The notes under the pieces: model-generated | The model's database searches: none | Seen by the model: the letters and a program-made list of their open reading frames with translations, nothing else | What the model was told of the DNA's origin: nothing | Part shown: positions 28,411 to 37,092 of the stretch, piece after piece | How the letters are laid out: each line of letters begins with the position of its first letter | Numbering within the stretch: position 1 is the stretch's first letter | Translations under genes and position numbers: made by a program | Assembly (NCBI GenBank): GCA_022563595.1 | Contig: JADFNB010000001.1 | Coordinates: 1-64,000, forward strand | DNA: 64,000 nucleotides | Direction: 5' to 3' | From: Gemmatimonadota bacterium | GTDB taxonomy: Bacteria; Gemmatimonadota; Gemmatimonadetes; Gemmatimonadales; GWC2-71-9

Positions 28411-29075
28411 CGTGCCACCACCCAGACGACGCCCAGACCCAGCCCGACGGAGAACCATGTGATCCCGCGGCGACCCTCCGTGAGACGGAGCGTGCCGACA
28501 GTCGCCGTCGCGAGCGCCACGCCGATCATGACCGCTGCCAACAACACGGCGCCACGGACGGAGATGAACGACCAGCGGCGGACCACGTCTGCTAGCGCGA
28601 GGCCAAACCCGGTCAGCAGCACCGCCCGTGCGGCATCGCGACCGATGCCGCGAATATGCACGCGCCGCATCACCGTCGCGTCGCCCGCGTCGAGTTGCGC
28701 TGCGTGCCGGTGTACGTCCCACGAGTTCCAGCGTCGCAACGCTAACAGGCTCCACTCGCCCGCGTAGGCGACGAGCAGCCCGAGCACGACCGCGACTCCC
28801 ACCGCAAGAAGACCGGGCGCGCCGGCCACAGTGTACGCTGCCGCCACCGCGGCGGGGCCGTAGTCGGGATACCGCACTCCGCCCACCGGTAGGATATCCA
28901 GGGCGAACAGTTCCAGGATCACCCCGACCACCATACCGGAACCCGGATCTCCCGTAATCACGCCGGCGACCGTCCCCGCGACCAACGGCCGGGCGATCAT
29001 CATCTGCGGCACGCTCACGAGATCGAGTCCGACCAGCCCACCCCACAGGAGCAACAACCACAGTTCCGGATTCAC
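28407..29075 (-). CDS. PTS mannose-family enzyme IIC
   Basis: 222 residues, about seven hydrophobic segments. GGLVGLDLVSVPQMMIARPLV and GVILELFALDILPVGG are characteristic IIC-Man motifs. Integral inner-membrane transport subunit. Overlaps IIB and IID by 4 bp each. Confidence 0.88.
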   Translation of the reverse strand: MNPELWLLLLWGGLVGLDLVSVPQMMIARPLVAGTVAGVITGDPGSGMVVGVILELFALDILPVGGVRYPDYGPAAVAAAYTVAGAPGLLAVGVAVVLGLLVAYAGEWSLLALRRWNSWDVHRHAAQLDAGDATVMRRVHIRGIGRDAARAVLLTGFGLALADVVRRWSFISVRGAVLLAAVMIGVALATATVGTLRLTEGRRGITWFSVGLGLGVVWVVAR

Positions 29076-29545
29076 CGCGCCAGGTCCTCTAATGCGATCG
29101 CCCGTGCCGTGGGCACGTCCTGCGCCGTGATCTCGATGCCGCGCGCGCTCAGATCACGCAGCTGTTCCAGTTCCCGCTGGCTGAGAAAGACATAGGACAG
29201 GCGCTCCGTTCGGTCTTCCCCCCCATGGATGCCGCCGAGATTCACCTTCGTTACGGGCGCCACGGAGCAGAACCGGACGAGCGTATCAACATCGGCCAGC
29301 AACACGATCGTGCGTTGACCGTTCACGGTCCACGCCGGATAGGCCGATGCTGCTTCGGACACCGAAACGAACTCCACTGTCATGTTTTCGGGCACCCCCA
29401 TACGATACAGTTCCTGCTCCCAGTCGTTGTGCGCAATCCCGTCGTCGATCAGTACGATCCGCTCGCAGTTCACGGCCCGGCCCCATCCTATTACGACCTG
29501 CCCGTGGATGAGTCTATCATCCACCCGTACCAACAGGACGCTCAT
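29072..29545 (-). CDS. PTS mannose-family enzyme IIB
   Basis: 157 residues. The phosphorylated His is in VRVDDRLIHGQVVIGW (about residue 14). VNLGGIHGG and a C-terminal ITAQDVPTARAI match the IIB-sorbose/mannose fold. Cytoplasmic. ATG at 29545 (MSVLLVRVDD) preferred over an upstream in-frame start. Confidence 0.93.
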   Translation of the reverse strand: MSVLLVRVDDRLIHGQVVIGWGRAVNCERIVLIDDGIAHNDWEQELYRMGVPENMTVEFVSVSEAASAYPAWTVNGQRTIVLLADVDTLVRFCSVAPVTKVNLGGIHGGEDRTERLSYVFLSQRELEQLRDLSARGIEITAQDVPTARAIALEDLAR

Positions 29546-29922
29546 GGCGCCCACACGCGCATGGCGCGATCCCCCGTGGCGATCGCCCGTTGTGCGGCAT
29601 CGGCAGGGGAAGCTTCGCGATGATATACGAAATCGATGAGCATGGCGAGGTTGACGCCCACGACCACGGCGACCTCATCGTGGGTTCGCAGGTAGGCGGC
29701 CGACGCCTGTAGACAACTCCCGCTGGGAAGATCGACGAACACCACCGCCGGCTGCGCTCCCACGGCCGTCGCGAGCTGTTCCAGCAGGAGTTCGCGACCG
29801 CAGTCCTCATTGCTCACCGGAACCAGCGCATCGGTCTCACCAGTGATCCTGCCGACCGCGTCGACCAGCGCACTAGCCAGCGCGCCGTGCGAGACGACTA
29901 CGCCCCGCAACTGTTCACTCAT
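29542..29922 (-). CDS. PTS mannose-family enzyme IIA
   Basis: 126 residues. His in GVVVSHGALASALV is the phosphorylation site and VFVDLPSGSC corresponds to the conserved DLxGGSP-like motif of EIIA-Man. Receives phosphate from HPr and passes it to IIB. Its start overlaps the hprK stop by 8 bp. It is a separate protein, not fused to IIB as in E. coli ManX. Confidence 0.9.
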   Translation of the reverse strand: MSEQLRGVVVSHGALASALVDAVGRITGETDALVPVSNEDCGRELLLEQLATAVGAQPAVVFVDLPSGSCLQASAAYLRTHDEVAVVVGVNLAMLIDFVYHREASPADAAQRAIATGDRAMRVWAP

Positions 29923-30883
29923 CGTCCTCTTCGAGATAGTGCCGCAGGTCGCGCTGCTCCGTCATCCGCCGAATGAGCCGATCGTTGAACGTGCGCGCGG
30001 AATCGTAGCCGCTGTATCGCAGCAGAAGATTCATGGCCACGACTTCCGAGATCACCGTGATGTTCTTTCCCGGATTCAGCGGGACCATCACCTGCGGCAG
30101 CTTGACGCCGAGGATGTCTTTGGTCCTGACGTCCAGACCCGTGCGGTCGATCTCGCCTTTAGCGGTCTCCCACTCCTGGAGTTCCACCACGACCTCGATA
30201 CGCTTCTGCTGCCGGACCGCACGCACGCCAAAGAGGGCGGACACGTCCACCAGACCGACGCCGCGGATTTCCATGTAGTGGTGCGAGAGTTCATGTCCCT
30301 TCCCGATGATCAGATCGGTCCCGCGCCGAGTGACGTGCACGACGTCGTCGGCCACCAGCCGGTGTCCCCGTTCGACGAGGTCGAGGACACACTCGCTCTT
30401 GCCGATCCCCGACGGCCCTACGAAGAGCAGCCCCACCCCATACACGTCGGCCAGCGACCCGTGGATCGTCGTCGTGGGCGCGAATGCATCCACGAGAAAC
30501 GGTGTGAGGCGCCGGTAGAACTCGGCCGTCTGGAGACCACTACGGAGCACAGGGATCTCCCGTTCCCTGGCTGCGCGCACGAGGTCGCGCGGCACGCTCA
30601 GCCCCTTCGTGACGAACACGCACGGGAGATCGTACTTCAGGAAAGTTTCGACGGATCTCCGCCGCGCCTCGACGCCGAGCGACCGGAGGTACGCGATCTC
30701 CGTCTCGCCGAGCACGTGGAGTCGATCGCTCATGAAGCGTTCGGTGTAACCGGCCAGTACGAGGCCGGGGCTCGAGACCTCGGGTACCGTGATGCGGCGC
30801 TCCAACCCGATGTCTCCGGTCACGACAGCGAGCTGCAACTCCGTGCCCTTCTGCTCGATCAGTTCCCGGACGGTCAGCGCCAT
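29915..30883 (-). CDS. hprK: HPr kinase/phosphorylase
   Basis: 322 residues. P-loop GPSGIGKSECVLDL (about 155), HprK signature EIRGVGLVDVSALFG (about 202), and KTKDILGVKLP-type C-terminal capping region. It phosphorylates or dephosphorylates the Ser of HPr, depending on metabolite levels. It leads the PTS genes, after hpf, in the same direction. In Firmicutes this drives catabolite repression; no CcpA is in the window. Confidence 0.96.
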   Translation of the reverse strand: MALTVRELIEQKGTELQLAVVTGDIGLERRITVPEVSSPGLVLAGYTERFMSDRLHVLGETEIAYLRSLGVEARRRSVETFLKYDLPCVFVTKGLSVPRDLVRAAREREIPVLRSGLQTAEFYRRLTPFLVDAFAPTTTIHGSLADVYGVGLLFVGPSGIGKSECVLDLVERGHRLVADDVVHVTRRGTDLIIGKGHELSHHYMEIRGVGLVDVSALFGVRAVRQQKRIEVVVELQEWETAKGEIDRTGLDVRTKDILGVKLPQVMVPLNPGKNITVISEVVAMNLLLRYSGYDSARTFNDRLIRRMTEQRDLRHYLEEDDE

Positions 30884-30885
30884 TG

Positions 30886-31188
30886 TCAGGCAGTCGGCGC
30901 GCGTCGGGCGGGCCGACCTCCTTTCTTGTTCAGTTGCGACCGCAGTCGCTCCACCGCCCGGTCCAGCGCGGACCTGAAGTTGTCCGCCTCGCCGGACGCG
31001 ACGTGGGCCTGACCCCGGGTCAGGAACATTCGCAGCTCCACGACCCTGCGCTGATGGTCCTCGTCGAACACCACCTCGGCGCTCTGCGGCCGGTGAGCTA
31101 TCTTCGCGAGTTTTGCCATCAGGAGCAACGCCCGTTCACGCAACTGATCGGGTATGTCGCAATGCCGTGCCGTGATGCTGATCTTCAC
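30886..31188 (-). CDS. hpf: Ribosome hibernation promoting factor (short form)
   Basis: 100 residues. MKISITARHCDIPDQL and a VVFDEDHQRRVVELRMFLTRG strand match the S30AE fold. It lacks the C-terminal dimerisation domain of long HPF. GTG start (31188) overlaps the glycosyltransferase stop by 4 bp. Position before hprK mirrors the hpf-PTS linkage seen in many bacteria. Confidence 0.93.
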   Translation of the reverse strand: MKISITARHCDIPDQLRERALLLMAKLAKIAHRPQSAEVVFDEDHQRRVVELRMFLTRGQAHVASGEADNFRSALDRAVERLRSQLNKKGGRPARRAPTA

Positions 31189-32324
31189 AGCTGGTCCTCC
31201 TTTCCTTCGGGCCCGCTGGCACGAATCGTTTCGGCGAGATGGGCCGCGGTCTGTTCGGCCGCCGCGTTCCAGGACAGGGTTTCGGCGAACTCGCGGGCCG
31301 CGCGTCCGAACCGGTCGGGCAGTCCGGGCTCCGTTCCGAGGCGCAGTAGCGCCCCCGCCAGAGCGGCCGGATCATCATGGGGAACCAACAACCCCGTCTC
31401 CTCGTGCCGCACCGACTCCCTGAGCCCGGGACTATCGGACGCGATCGCCGCCGTGCCGCAAGCGGCCGCCTCAACGTTGGAGATCCCCCAACCCTCTTTG
31501 GCGGACGGAAACACCACAGCCCACGCCCGCCGCATCAACGATCGCTTCTCTTCATGGGAAACGAAACCGAGAAACTGTACGGCCTCCACCAACCCCAGCG
31601 AGGCGGCCAGCCGTTCGAGCCGAACGCGATCGTCTCCTTGGCCGGCGATCAGAAGCCGGAAGTCGACTCCATCCCGCCGACTCAGCGCAATGGCGCGGAT
31701 CGCGACCTCCAACCCTTTATAACGCTTTAACCGCCCCACGTACAGGAAGGTCGGCACGCGCTCGCGCCCGACTACGGCGTCGTGCGTATACCAGTCGGTA
31801 TCCACTCCGGGATAGATCACCCGCACGCGTTCCGGAGCCACGCCGCGCGCGACGAGATCGTCGCGCGTGCTGACGCTGATCGCGTGGAACGCGGCCCGCC
31901 GATACACGAATGGGATCGCCTGCTCGGCGAGCCATACGGTGGCAGCGACGGGGAACGTCGCCTCACGGAAGGCTGTGGTCCCGAACAGGTGAGGCACGAT
32001 CACGTAAACCGGCAGCCGTGTGACGGTTGGCAGGTATAGCGGCAGCTTGTTGATGTCCTCGACGACCACGTCGTAGCGGTTCCTGCGGATAGCCGCCCGA
32101 ACCGCCCCGCGCCCGCGCATGGCGAAGGTGTAGCGCCCGGCGTAGCGCCGGACCGTCACACCGCGCAGTCGCGTCTCGGGATCCGCCCCGTTCCAGCCTG
32201 ACGTGACGAGATCCACTTCATGACCGGCCTCGACGAGCCTGCCGAAGATCTCGAAAAAATGTACCTCGGCGCCGCCGGCCTGTGGGTTCTCCAGATCCAG
32301 CCAGTTGACGGCGAGGATCTTCAC
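31185..32324 (-). CDS. GT4-family glycosyltransferase
   Basis: 379 residues with GTG start at 32324 overlapping the nusB stop. N-terminal LENPQAGGAEVHFFEIFGRL (nucleotide-sugar and acceptor Rossmann domain), then IYPGVDTDWY, FLYVGRLKRYKGLEVAI, and the EX7E region EGWGISNVEAAACGTAAIAS. Retaining transferase, probably for a cell-surface glycan. Donor and acceptor unknown. Its placement among housekeeping genes gives no clue. Confidence 0.92.
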   Translation of the reverse strand: MKILAVNWLDLENPQAGGAEVHFFEIFGRLVEAGHEVDLVTSGWNGADPETRLRGVTVRRYAGRYTFAMRGRGAVRAAIRRNRYDVVVEDINKLPLYLPTVTRLPVYVIVPHLFGTTAFREATFPVAATVWLAEQAIPFVYRRAAFHAISVSTRDDLVARGVAPERVRVIYPGVDTDWYTHDAVVGRERVPTFLYVGRLKRYKGLEVAIRAIALSRRDGVDFRLLIAGQGDDRVRLERLAASLGLVEAVQFLGFVSHEEKRSLMRRAWAVVFPSAKEGWGISNVEAAACGTAAIASDSPGLRESVRHEETGLLVPHDDPAALAGALLRLGTEPGLPDRFGRAAREFAETLSWNAAAEQTAAHLAETIRASGPEGKEDQL

Positions 32325-32734
32325 AGCCGACCGTGACGGCGCGCCAAGGCATCCAACACGCCGTTGATGAACGCGGGAGCCTTGCCCCCGGCGAACCAAT
32401 GCGCGAGGCGCAGCGCCTCCGAGATGATCACGGGCGCCGGAGTGTCGCTGCTGATCAGCTCGTGCATACCGAGCCGCAAGATGTTCCGCTCGACGACGCC
32501 CATCCGCGGAAGCCGCCAGTGGGCCGCCGCTTGCTCAATCTCGTCGTCGAGCCGCGTTACCTCATCAGCCACCGCTCGGGCCAGCGCCTCGGCCGCTTGC
32601 AGCTCCTTCCCCCGTCCGCGACACAACGGCACGAGGCGATCCGCGAGATCGGCGATCGGCGGCCGGTCTCGCAGCTCCCACGCATAAAGCAGTTGGAGGG
32701 CCCGCGCCCGCGCTTTCGACTCAGGCCGGAGCAT
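32321..32734 (-). CDS. nusB: Transcription antitermination factor NusB
   Basis: 137 residues. ARALQLLYAWEL, and RLPRMGVVERNILRLGMHEL with the C-terminal INGVLDALARRH are NusB hallmarks. It binds boxA with NusE in rRNA antitermination. ATG at 32734 overlaps the ribH 3' end by 14 bp. The ribH-nusB order is common in bacteria. Confidence 0.95.
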   Translation of the reverse strand: MLRPESKARARALQLLYAWELRDRPPIADLADRLVPLCRGRGKELQAAEALARAVADEVTRLDDEIEQAAAHWRLPRMGVVERNILRLGMHELISSDTPAPVIISEALRLAHWFAGGKAPAFINGVLDALARRHGRL

Positions 32735-33200
32735 CCCTCTCCACTCGTCTGATCGCACGCAGCGCTTCCACAGCGGCAGCCGCCGCTTCTCCACCCTTGT
32801 TCCCAGCCGCTCCACCCGCCCGCGCCAGCGCCTGGTCGAGCGTGTCGCAGGTGAGCACGCCGAACCCTATGGGAACCCCATGTCGTAGCGCAACGTCGCC
32901 TAGCCCCCGCGTCGTCTCGCGCGCGATGTAGTCGAAGTGCGGGGTCTCGCCCCGCACGATCGCTCCTACAGCGACCGCCACACAGTAGCGGCTCGTCGCC
33001 AGGCAGCGCTGCAACGTCACCGGCAGCTCGAACGCACCCGGCACCCACACGACATCGACCCGATCCTCCCCGAAGCCGTGCTCGCGCAAGGTCGCCAGAG
33101 CACCGTCAACCAGACGGCGCGTCACCGCCTCATTGAAACGGCTCGCGCAGACCAGCACCCGTTCGCCGCCCGCCGCGTGCGGTTCCGTACCGGATGCCAT
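32721..33200 (-). CDS. ribH: 6,7-dimethyl-8-ribityllumazine synthase
   Basis: 159 residues. ASRFNEAVTRRLVDGAL, WVPGAFELPVTLQ, GAIVRGETPHFDYIARE and the C-terminal GNKGGEAAAAAVEAL are all conserved. The ATG overlaps the ribBA stop by one base. It condenses the pyrimidinedione with dihydroxybutanone phosphate in riboflavin synthesis. Confidence 0.97.
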   Translation of the reverse strand: MASGTEPHAAGGERVLVCASRFNEAVTRRLVDGALATLREHGFGEDRVDVVWVPGAFELPVTLQRCLATSRYCVAVAVGAIVRGETPHFDYIARETTRGLGDVALRHGVPIGFGVLTCDTLDQALARAGGAAGNKGGEAAAAAVEALRAIRRVERDAPA

Positions 33201-34405
33201 TAGTGGTCGAGCAGATGACCCAGCTTGTCGCGCTTCACCGCCAGGTAATCGCGGTTCTCTTCGGTCGGATTCGCGACAATGGGCTCCCGCGCGACGATCT
33301 CGAGCCCGTAGCCGTCGAGCCCGTGGAGCTTGCGCGGGTTGTTGGTCAGAATCCTGATCGAGCTGAGCCCCTGGTCGACGATGATCTGCGCGCCGATGCC
33401 GTAGTTGCGCAGGTCGGGCGCGAACCCGAGCCGCTCGTTCGCCTCAACGGTATCGTGCCCGAGATCCTGAAGCTCGTAGGCCTTCAGCTTGTTGAGGAGC
33501 CCGATCCCCCGGCCTTCCTGGTCGAGGTATACGATCACACCCGCACCCTCCTCGGCGATCCGGCGCATCGAGCTCCGCAACTGCCAGCCGCAGTCGCATC
33601 GCGAGGACTCGAAGGTGTCGCCCGTGGTGCACTTCGAGTGCACGCGCACCAGCACGTCACGCTTGCCCGCGACCTCGCCGTAGACCAACGCTATATGCTC
33701 GTGATCGTCGATATCGTTCTTGTAACCGATGATCTGGAACGTCCCGTAGGGCGTCGGCAGTCGCGCCTCCGCCACCCGGTGGACCAGGCGTTCATGCTGC
33801 AACCGATACGCCACCAGCTGCGCCACAGTGATGAGGGTCATGCTATGTTCTCGTGCGAACCGCTCCAACGCCGGGCGCCGCATCATGGCGCCGTCCTCGG
33901 CCAGGATCTCGCAGATCACACCGGCCGGGTAGAGACCGGCAAGGCGGGCGAGATCGATGCTCGCCTCGGTGTGACCCACGCGCTGGAGGACGCCGCCAGA
34001 ATGCGCGCGCAACGGGAAGATGTGGCCGGGACGTCGCAGGTCCGCAGGCACGGTGGACGGGTCGATGGCTACATGGATCGTCTTGGCGCGGTCCGCCGCC
34101 GAGATTCCCGTGGTGACCCCGAACCGGCGTTCGGCATCGATGCTCACCGTGAACGCCGTCTCGGACGACTCCGAACTCCCGTCGGCCATCTGCGGCAGGC
34201 CGAGCGCGTCACACCGGTCGGACGTGAGCGTGAGGCAGATGAGCCCCCGGCCGTGCGTCGCCATGAAGTTGATCTTCTCGGGCGTCACCAGCTCGGCAGT
34301 AGTGATGAAATCCCCTTCCGCCTCACGGTCTTCGTCGTCCGCGACGATGACTAGTTTGCCGGCCCGGGAATCGGCTATCGCCTGATCTATCGTTCCAAAA
34401 CCCAT
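33200..34405 (-). CDS. ribBA: Bifunctional DHBP synthase / GTP cyclohydrolase II
   Basis: 401 residues. RibB domain 1-205: VIVADDEDREAEGDF, THGRGLICL, and HTEASIDLARLAG. RibA domain 210-401: VHSKCTTGDTFESSRCDCG carrying the three zinc Cys, YLDQEGRGIGL, and the ILTNNPRKL tail. Both catalytic sets appear complete. Start at ATG 34405, 2 bp after ribE. It supplies both branches of the riboflavin pathway. Confidence 0.97.
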   Translation of the reverse strand: MGFGTIDQAIADSRAGKLVIVADDEDREAEGDFITTAELVTPEKINFMATHGRGLICLTLTSDRCDALGLPQMADGSSESSETAFTVSIDAERRFGVTTGISAADRAKTIHVAIDPSTVPADLRRPGHIFPLRAHSGGVLQRVGHTEASIDLARLAGLYPAGVICEILAEDGAMMRRPALERFAREHSMTLITVAQLVAYRLQHERLVHRVAEARLPTPYGTFQIIGYKNDIDDHEHIALVYGEVAGKRDVLVRVHSKCTTGDTFESSRCDCGWQLRSSMRRIAEEGAGVIVYLDQEGRGIGLLNKLKAYELQDLGHDTVEANERLGFAPDLRNYGIGAQIIVDQGLSSIRILTNNPRKLHGLDGYGLEIVAREPIVANPTEENRDYLAVKRDKLGHLLDH

Positions 34406-34406
34406 C

Positions 34407-34997
34407 TCAGCTTTCCTTATGAAGTAGCTGGCGCACGAACTTCCCGAGCACGTCGCCTTCCACGTGGACACGCGCGCCGGGGACGAGCCGTCCCAGGGTG
34501 GTCTGCTCGCGCGTATACGGGATGACGGCTATCTGCACCACATCGGGTTCGGGCATCGCGTTGATGGTCATGCTCACACCGTCGACGGTGATGGATCCGT
34601 GCGGGATCGACAGCTCGGCCACCGGCTGCGGGAGCCGGATGTCCACCAGGACCGCATCCGCTTCCTCGCGGACCGCCAGCACCTCACCGAGACCATCCAC
34701 ATGCCCCTGCACGAAATGCCCACCCAGCCGGTCTCCAACGGCGAGCGGCCGCTCCAGATTCACCGGGTCGCCCGGCACAAACTCCCCGAAACGGGTGCGG
34801 CTGCGGGTCGTCACGACAGCATCGACCGCGAAGACGTCATCCTCACACTCCACCACGGTGAGACACACGCCGGCGACCGCGATGCTCTCCCCCAGCTCCA
34901 GATCCCGATACGGTGCTTTGATCCGCAGTCGGAGGCGATCATCCTGGCGTTCGACGCTCTCGATGCGTCCTACCGCGGTTACGATGCCGGTAAACAT
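34407..34997 (-). CDS. ribE: Riboflavin synthase alpha subunit
   Basis: 196 residues. MFTGIVTAVG start, two lumazine-binding repeats: residues 1-97 (SIAVAGVCLTVV) and 98-190 (GGHFVQGHVDGLG, HGSITVDGVSMTIN). Starts inside the end of ribD (19-bp overlap). Dismutates two lumazines into riboflavin. Confidence 0.96.
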   Translation of the reverse strand: MFTGIVTAVGRIESVERQDDRLRLRIKAPYRDLELGESIAVAGVCLTVVECEDDVFAVDAVVTTRSRTRFGEFVPGDPVNLERPLAVGDRLGGHFVQGHVDGLGEVLAVREEADAVLVDIRLPQPVAELSIPHGSITVDGVSMTINAMPEPDVVQIAVIPYTREQTTLGRLVPGARVHVEGDVLGKFVRQLLHKES

Positions 34998-36064
34998 AGT
35001 TCGCGATCGACCACCAGTAATGTATCCGGTCCCAATGCGCGGCGCTCGACGACTGACCAAGGAAGCGCCTCTCCCAGCGGCACCGCATTCCGCGTCCCGA
35101 ACGCCGTGACGCCGCCACCGAGCCAGATCGGGGACTGAATCCAGTAGAGCCGGTCTACCAGTCCGGCGTCGAGCAGGGCGCCCGCGAGCTGCCCGCCCCC
35201 CTCCACCAGGAGCGAGCGCACGCCCTCGCCACGGAGTACCCGCAGCGCGTCCCCCAACCCATCGGCGCCGAGCACGCGCACTCCGAATCGGCCCAACTGC
35301 GCGGCCGCCCGGCCGGCCACACCCGAGCCGACGATAACGAGCGTCGCCGTCTCGGACGCGGTGGCGATGAGCCGCCCGTCACTCGGCACCATACCGTCGC
35401 GGGCGAACACGACGCGGAGCGGCACATTACGTGGGACGACGGCCCCCCGCACCGTCAGCGCCGGATCGTCAACCTCAACCGTGCGCCGCCCGACCCCTAT
35501 GGCATCGAACCCGGCCCGTAGCCAGTGAACGAACTCGCGGGCGGCCTCACCGGAGATCCACTTTGAACCGCCAGCCACGTCGGCGATGAATCCGTCAACC
35601 GACGTCGCCAGCTTCAACGCCACGAAAGGCCGTTCCGGCCGCGCCACTCCCCAGAGATATGCGGCGTTCATCGCCGCGGCTTCGCGTGCTTCCGTCCCGA
35701 TCGTCACCTCGACGCCGGCGGCGCGCAGGCGCTCGACGCCGCCGCGTGCTTCCGCGCCCGGATCACGGCCGGCTATCACGACACGCGTCACACCCGCCGC
35801 GATGAGCGCATCGGCGCACGGTGGCGTCTTGCCATGATGGGCGCACGGCTCCAGTGTCACCACGCATGTGGTGCCGCGGGCGTCGTCGCACCGCGCCAGC
35901 GCCGCCGCCTCGGCATGCGGGCCGCCGTACTCCGCGTGGAACCCGTCGGCCACCGGCGTACCATCACGCAACAGGACCGCTCCGACCAGCGGGTTGGGTG
36001 CTACGCGTCCCCAGCCTCGGAGTGCGAGCGCGGTCGCGCGCGCCATCGCTTCGCGCTCCTGCAT
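34979..36064 (-). CDS. ribD: Riboflavin biosynthesis protein RibD (deaminase/reductase)
   Basis: 361 residues. Deaminase domain with zinc motif PHAEAAAL and TLEPCAHHGKTPPC, then the reductase domain about 150-361 with FVALKLATSVDGFIA, KWISGEAAREFVHWLR and LLVEGGGQLAGALL. ATG at 36064, 2 bp after purM. No FMN riboswitch fits in that gap. Confidence 0.96.
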   Translation of the reverse strand: MQEREAMARATALALRGWGRVAPNPLVGAVLLRDGTPVADGFHAEYGGPHAEAAALARCDDARGTTCVVTLEPCAHHGKTPPCADALIAAGVTRVVIAGRDPGAEARGGVERLRAAGVEVTIGTEAREAAAMNAAYLWGVARPERPFVALKLATSVDGFIADVAGGSKWISGEAAREFVHWLRAGFDAIGVGRRTVEVDDPALTVRGAVVPRNVPLRVVFARDGMVPSDGRLIATASETATLVIVGSGVAGRAAAQLGRFGVRVLGADGLGDALRVLRGEGVRSLLVEGGGQLAGALLDAGLVDRLYWIQSPIWLGGGVTAFGTRNAVPLGEALPWSVVERRALGPDTLLVVDRELCLPAS

Positions 36065-36066
36065 GG

Positions 36067-37092
36067 TCAGGGAACGATCGTAACGCCACCGCCCGCAACC
36101 ACCTCCCCGATCACCCAGGTCTCGACGCCTGCGGCGGTCGCGGCGTCGCGCACGCCGTCGATGTGGTCCGACGAGACGACGGAGATCATCCCTATGCCCA
36201 TGTTGAACACGCGGAACATCTCGTCGGGCGATATACTGCCGGAAGAGCCGAGCAACCGGAAGATGGGTTGTACGGGCCACGCGCAAGAATCCACTCGGGC
36301 GCCACACCCGTCGGGAAGCGACCGCGTGAGATTGCCGGCGATGCCGCCGCCCGTGATGTGGGCGAGCGCGTGCATACGATCCAGAACCGGCGCCACGGCG
36401 GCGTAGTAGCTCCGATGCACTCTCAGCAACACGTCGCCGAGCATCGCACCGAGATCCTCCAGGTGCGTGTCCAGCTCGAGGTCCAGCTGGTCGAAGAGGA
36501 GGCGTCGCGCGAGCGCGTATCCGTTGGTGTGGAGTCCGGAGGACCCGTATCCGACCAGCTCGTCACCCACCCGCACACGGTCCCCGTGCAGCGCTGCGCG
36601 CTCGGAGACCACTCCCACGATCGTCCCGGCCAGATCATAGTGGCCCGGACGGTAGAGGTCGGCGAGCTGGGCCGTCTCACCGCCAACGAGCGTCATCCTG
36701 TGCGCGCGGCAGGCGCGTGCCACTCCCTCGACGAGGGCCGCCACCGTCTCGGGGACCATCTCGGCGACGGCTATGTAGTCGAGAAACGCGAGCGGACGGG
36801 CGGCGTGCACCAGGATGTCGTTGACGCAGTGGTTGACGAGGTCCTCGCCGATCGTGTCGTGGCGCCCGGCCCGGATGGCCACCAGCAGCTTCGTTCCCAC
36901 ACCGTCGGTGCTCATCACCATCACGGGATCGGCAATGTCGGACGGGAGCCGGAGCATGCCACCGAAGGCGCCGGCCGCGCCGTGGGCCAGCGCCGTGCGC
37001 GTCGATGCCAGCGCCGCCGTGATGCGTGTCTTCGCGGCCTGCGCCGCATCCAGATCGACGCCGGCGGCCCGGTACTGCTCAGCCGTCGACAT
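36067..37092 (-). CDS. purM: Phosphoribosylformylglycinamidine cyclo-ligase
   Basis: 341 residues. MSTDGVGTKLLVAIRAG, VNDILVHAARPLAFLDYIA, LVGGETAQL, GYGSSGLHTNGYALAR and AHITGGGIAGNL are the AIR synthetase motifs. Purine pathway step 5. Overlaps the pfkB-family gene by 14 bp. No other pur genes are in the window. Confidence 0.97.
   Translation of the reverse strand: MSTAEQYRAAGVDLDAAQAAKTRITAALASTRTALAHGAAGAFGGMLRLPSDIADPVMVMSTDGVGTKLLVAIRAGRHDTIGEDLVNHCVNDILVHAARPLAFLDYIAVAEMVPETVAALVEGVARACRAHRMTLVGGETAQLADLYRPGHYDLAGTIVGVVSERAALHGDRVRVGDELVGYGSSGLHTNGYALARRLLFDQLDLELDTHLEDLGAMLGDVLLRVHRSYYAAVAPVLDRMHALAHITGGGIAGNLTRSLPDGCGARVDSCAWPVQPIFRLLGSSGSISPDEMFRVFNMGIGMISVVSSDHIDGVRDAATAAGVETWVIGEVVAGGGVTIVP

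Noticed and set aside
36065-36066. FMN riboswitch before the rib genes
   Set aside because: ribD follows purM by 2 bp and no RFN-like sequence is seen in purM's end.
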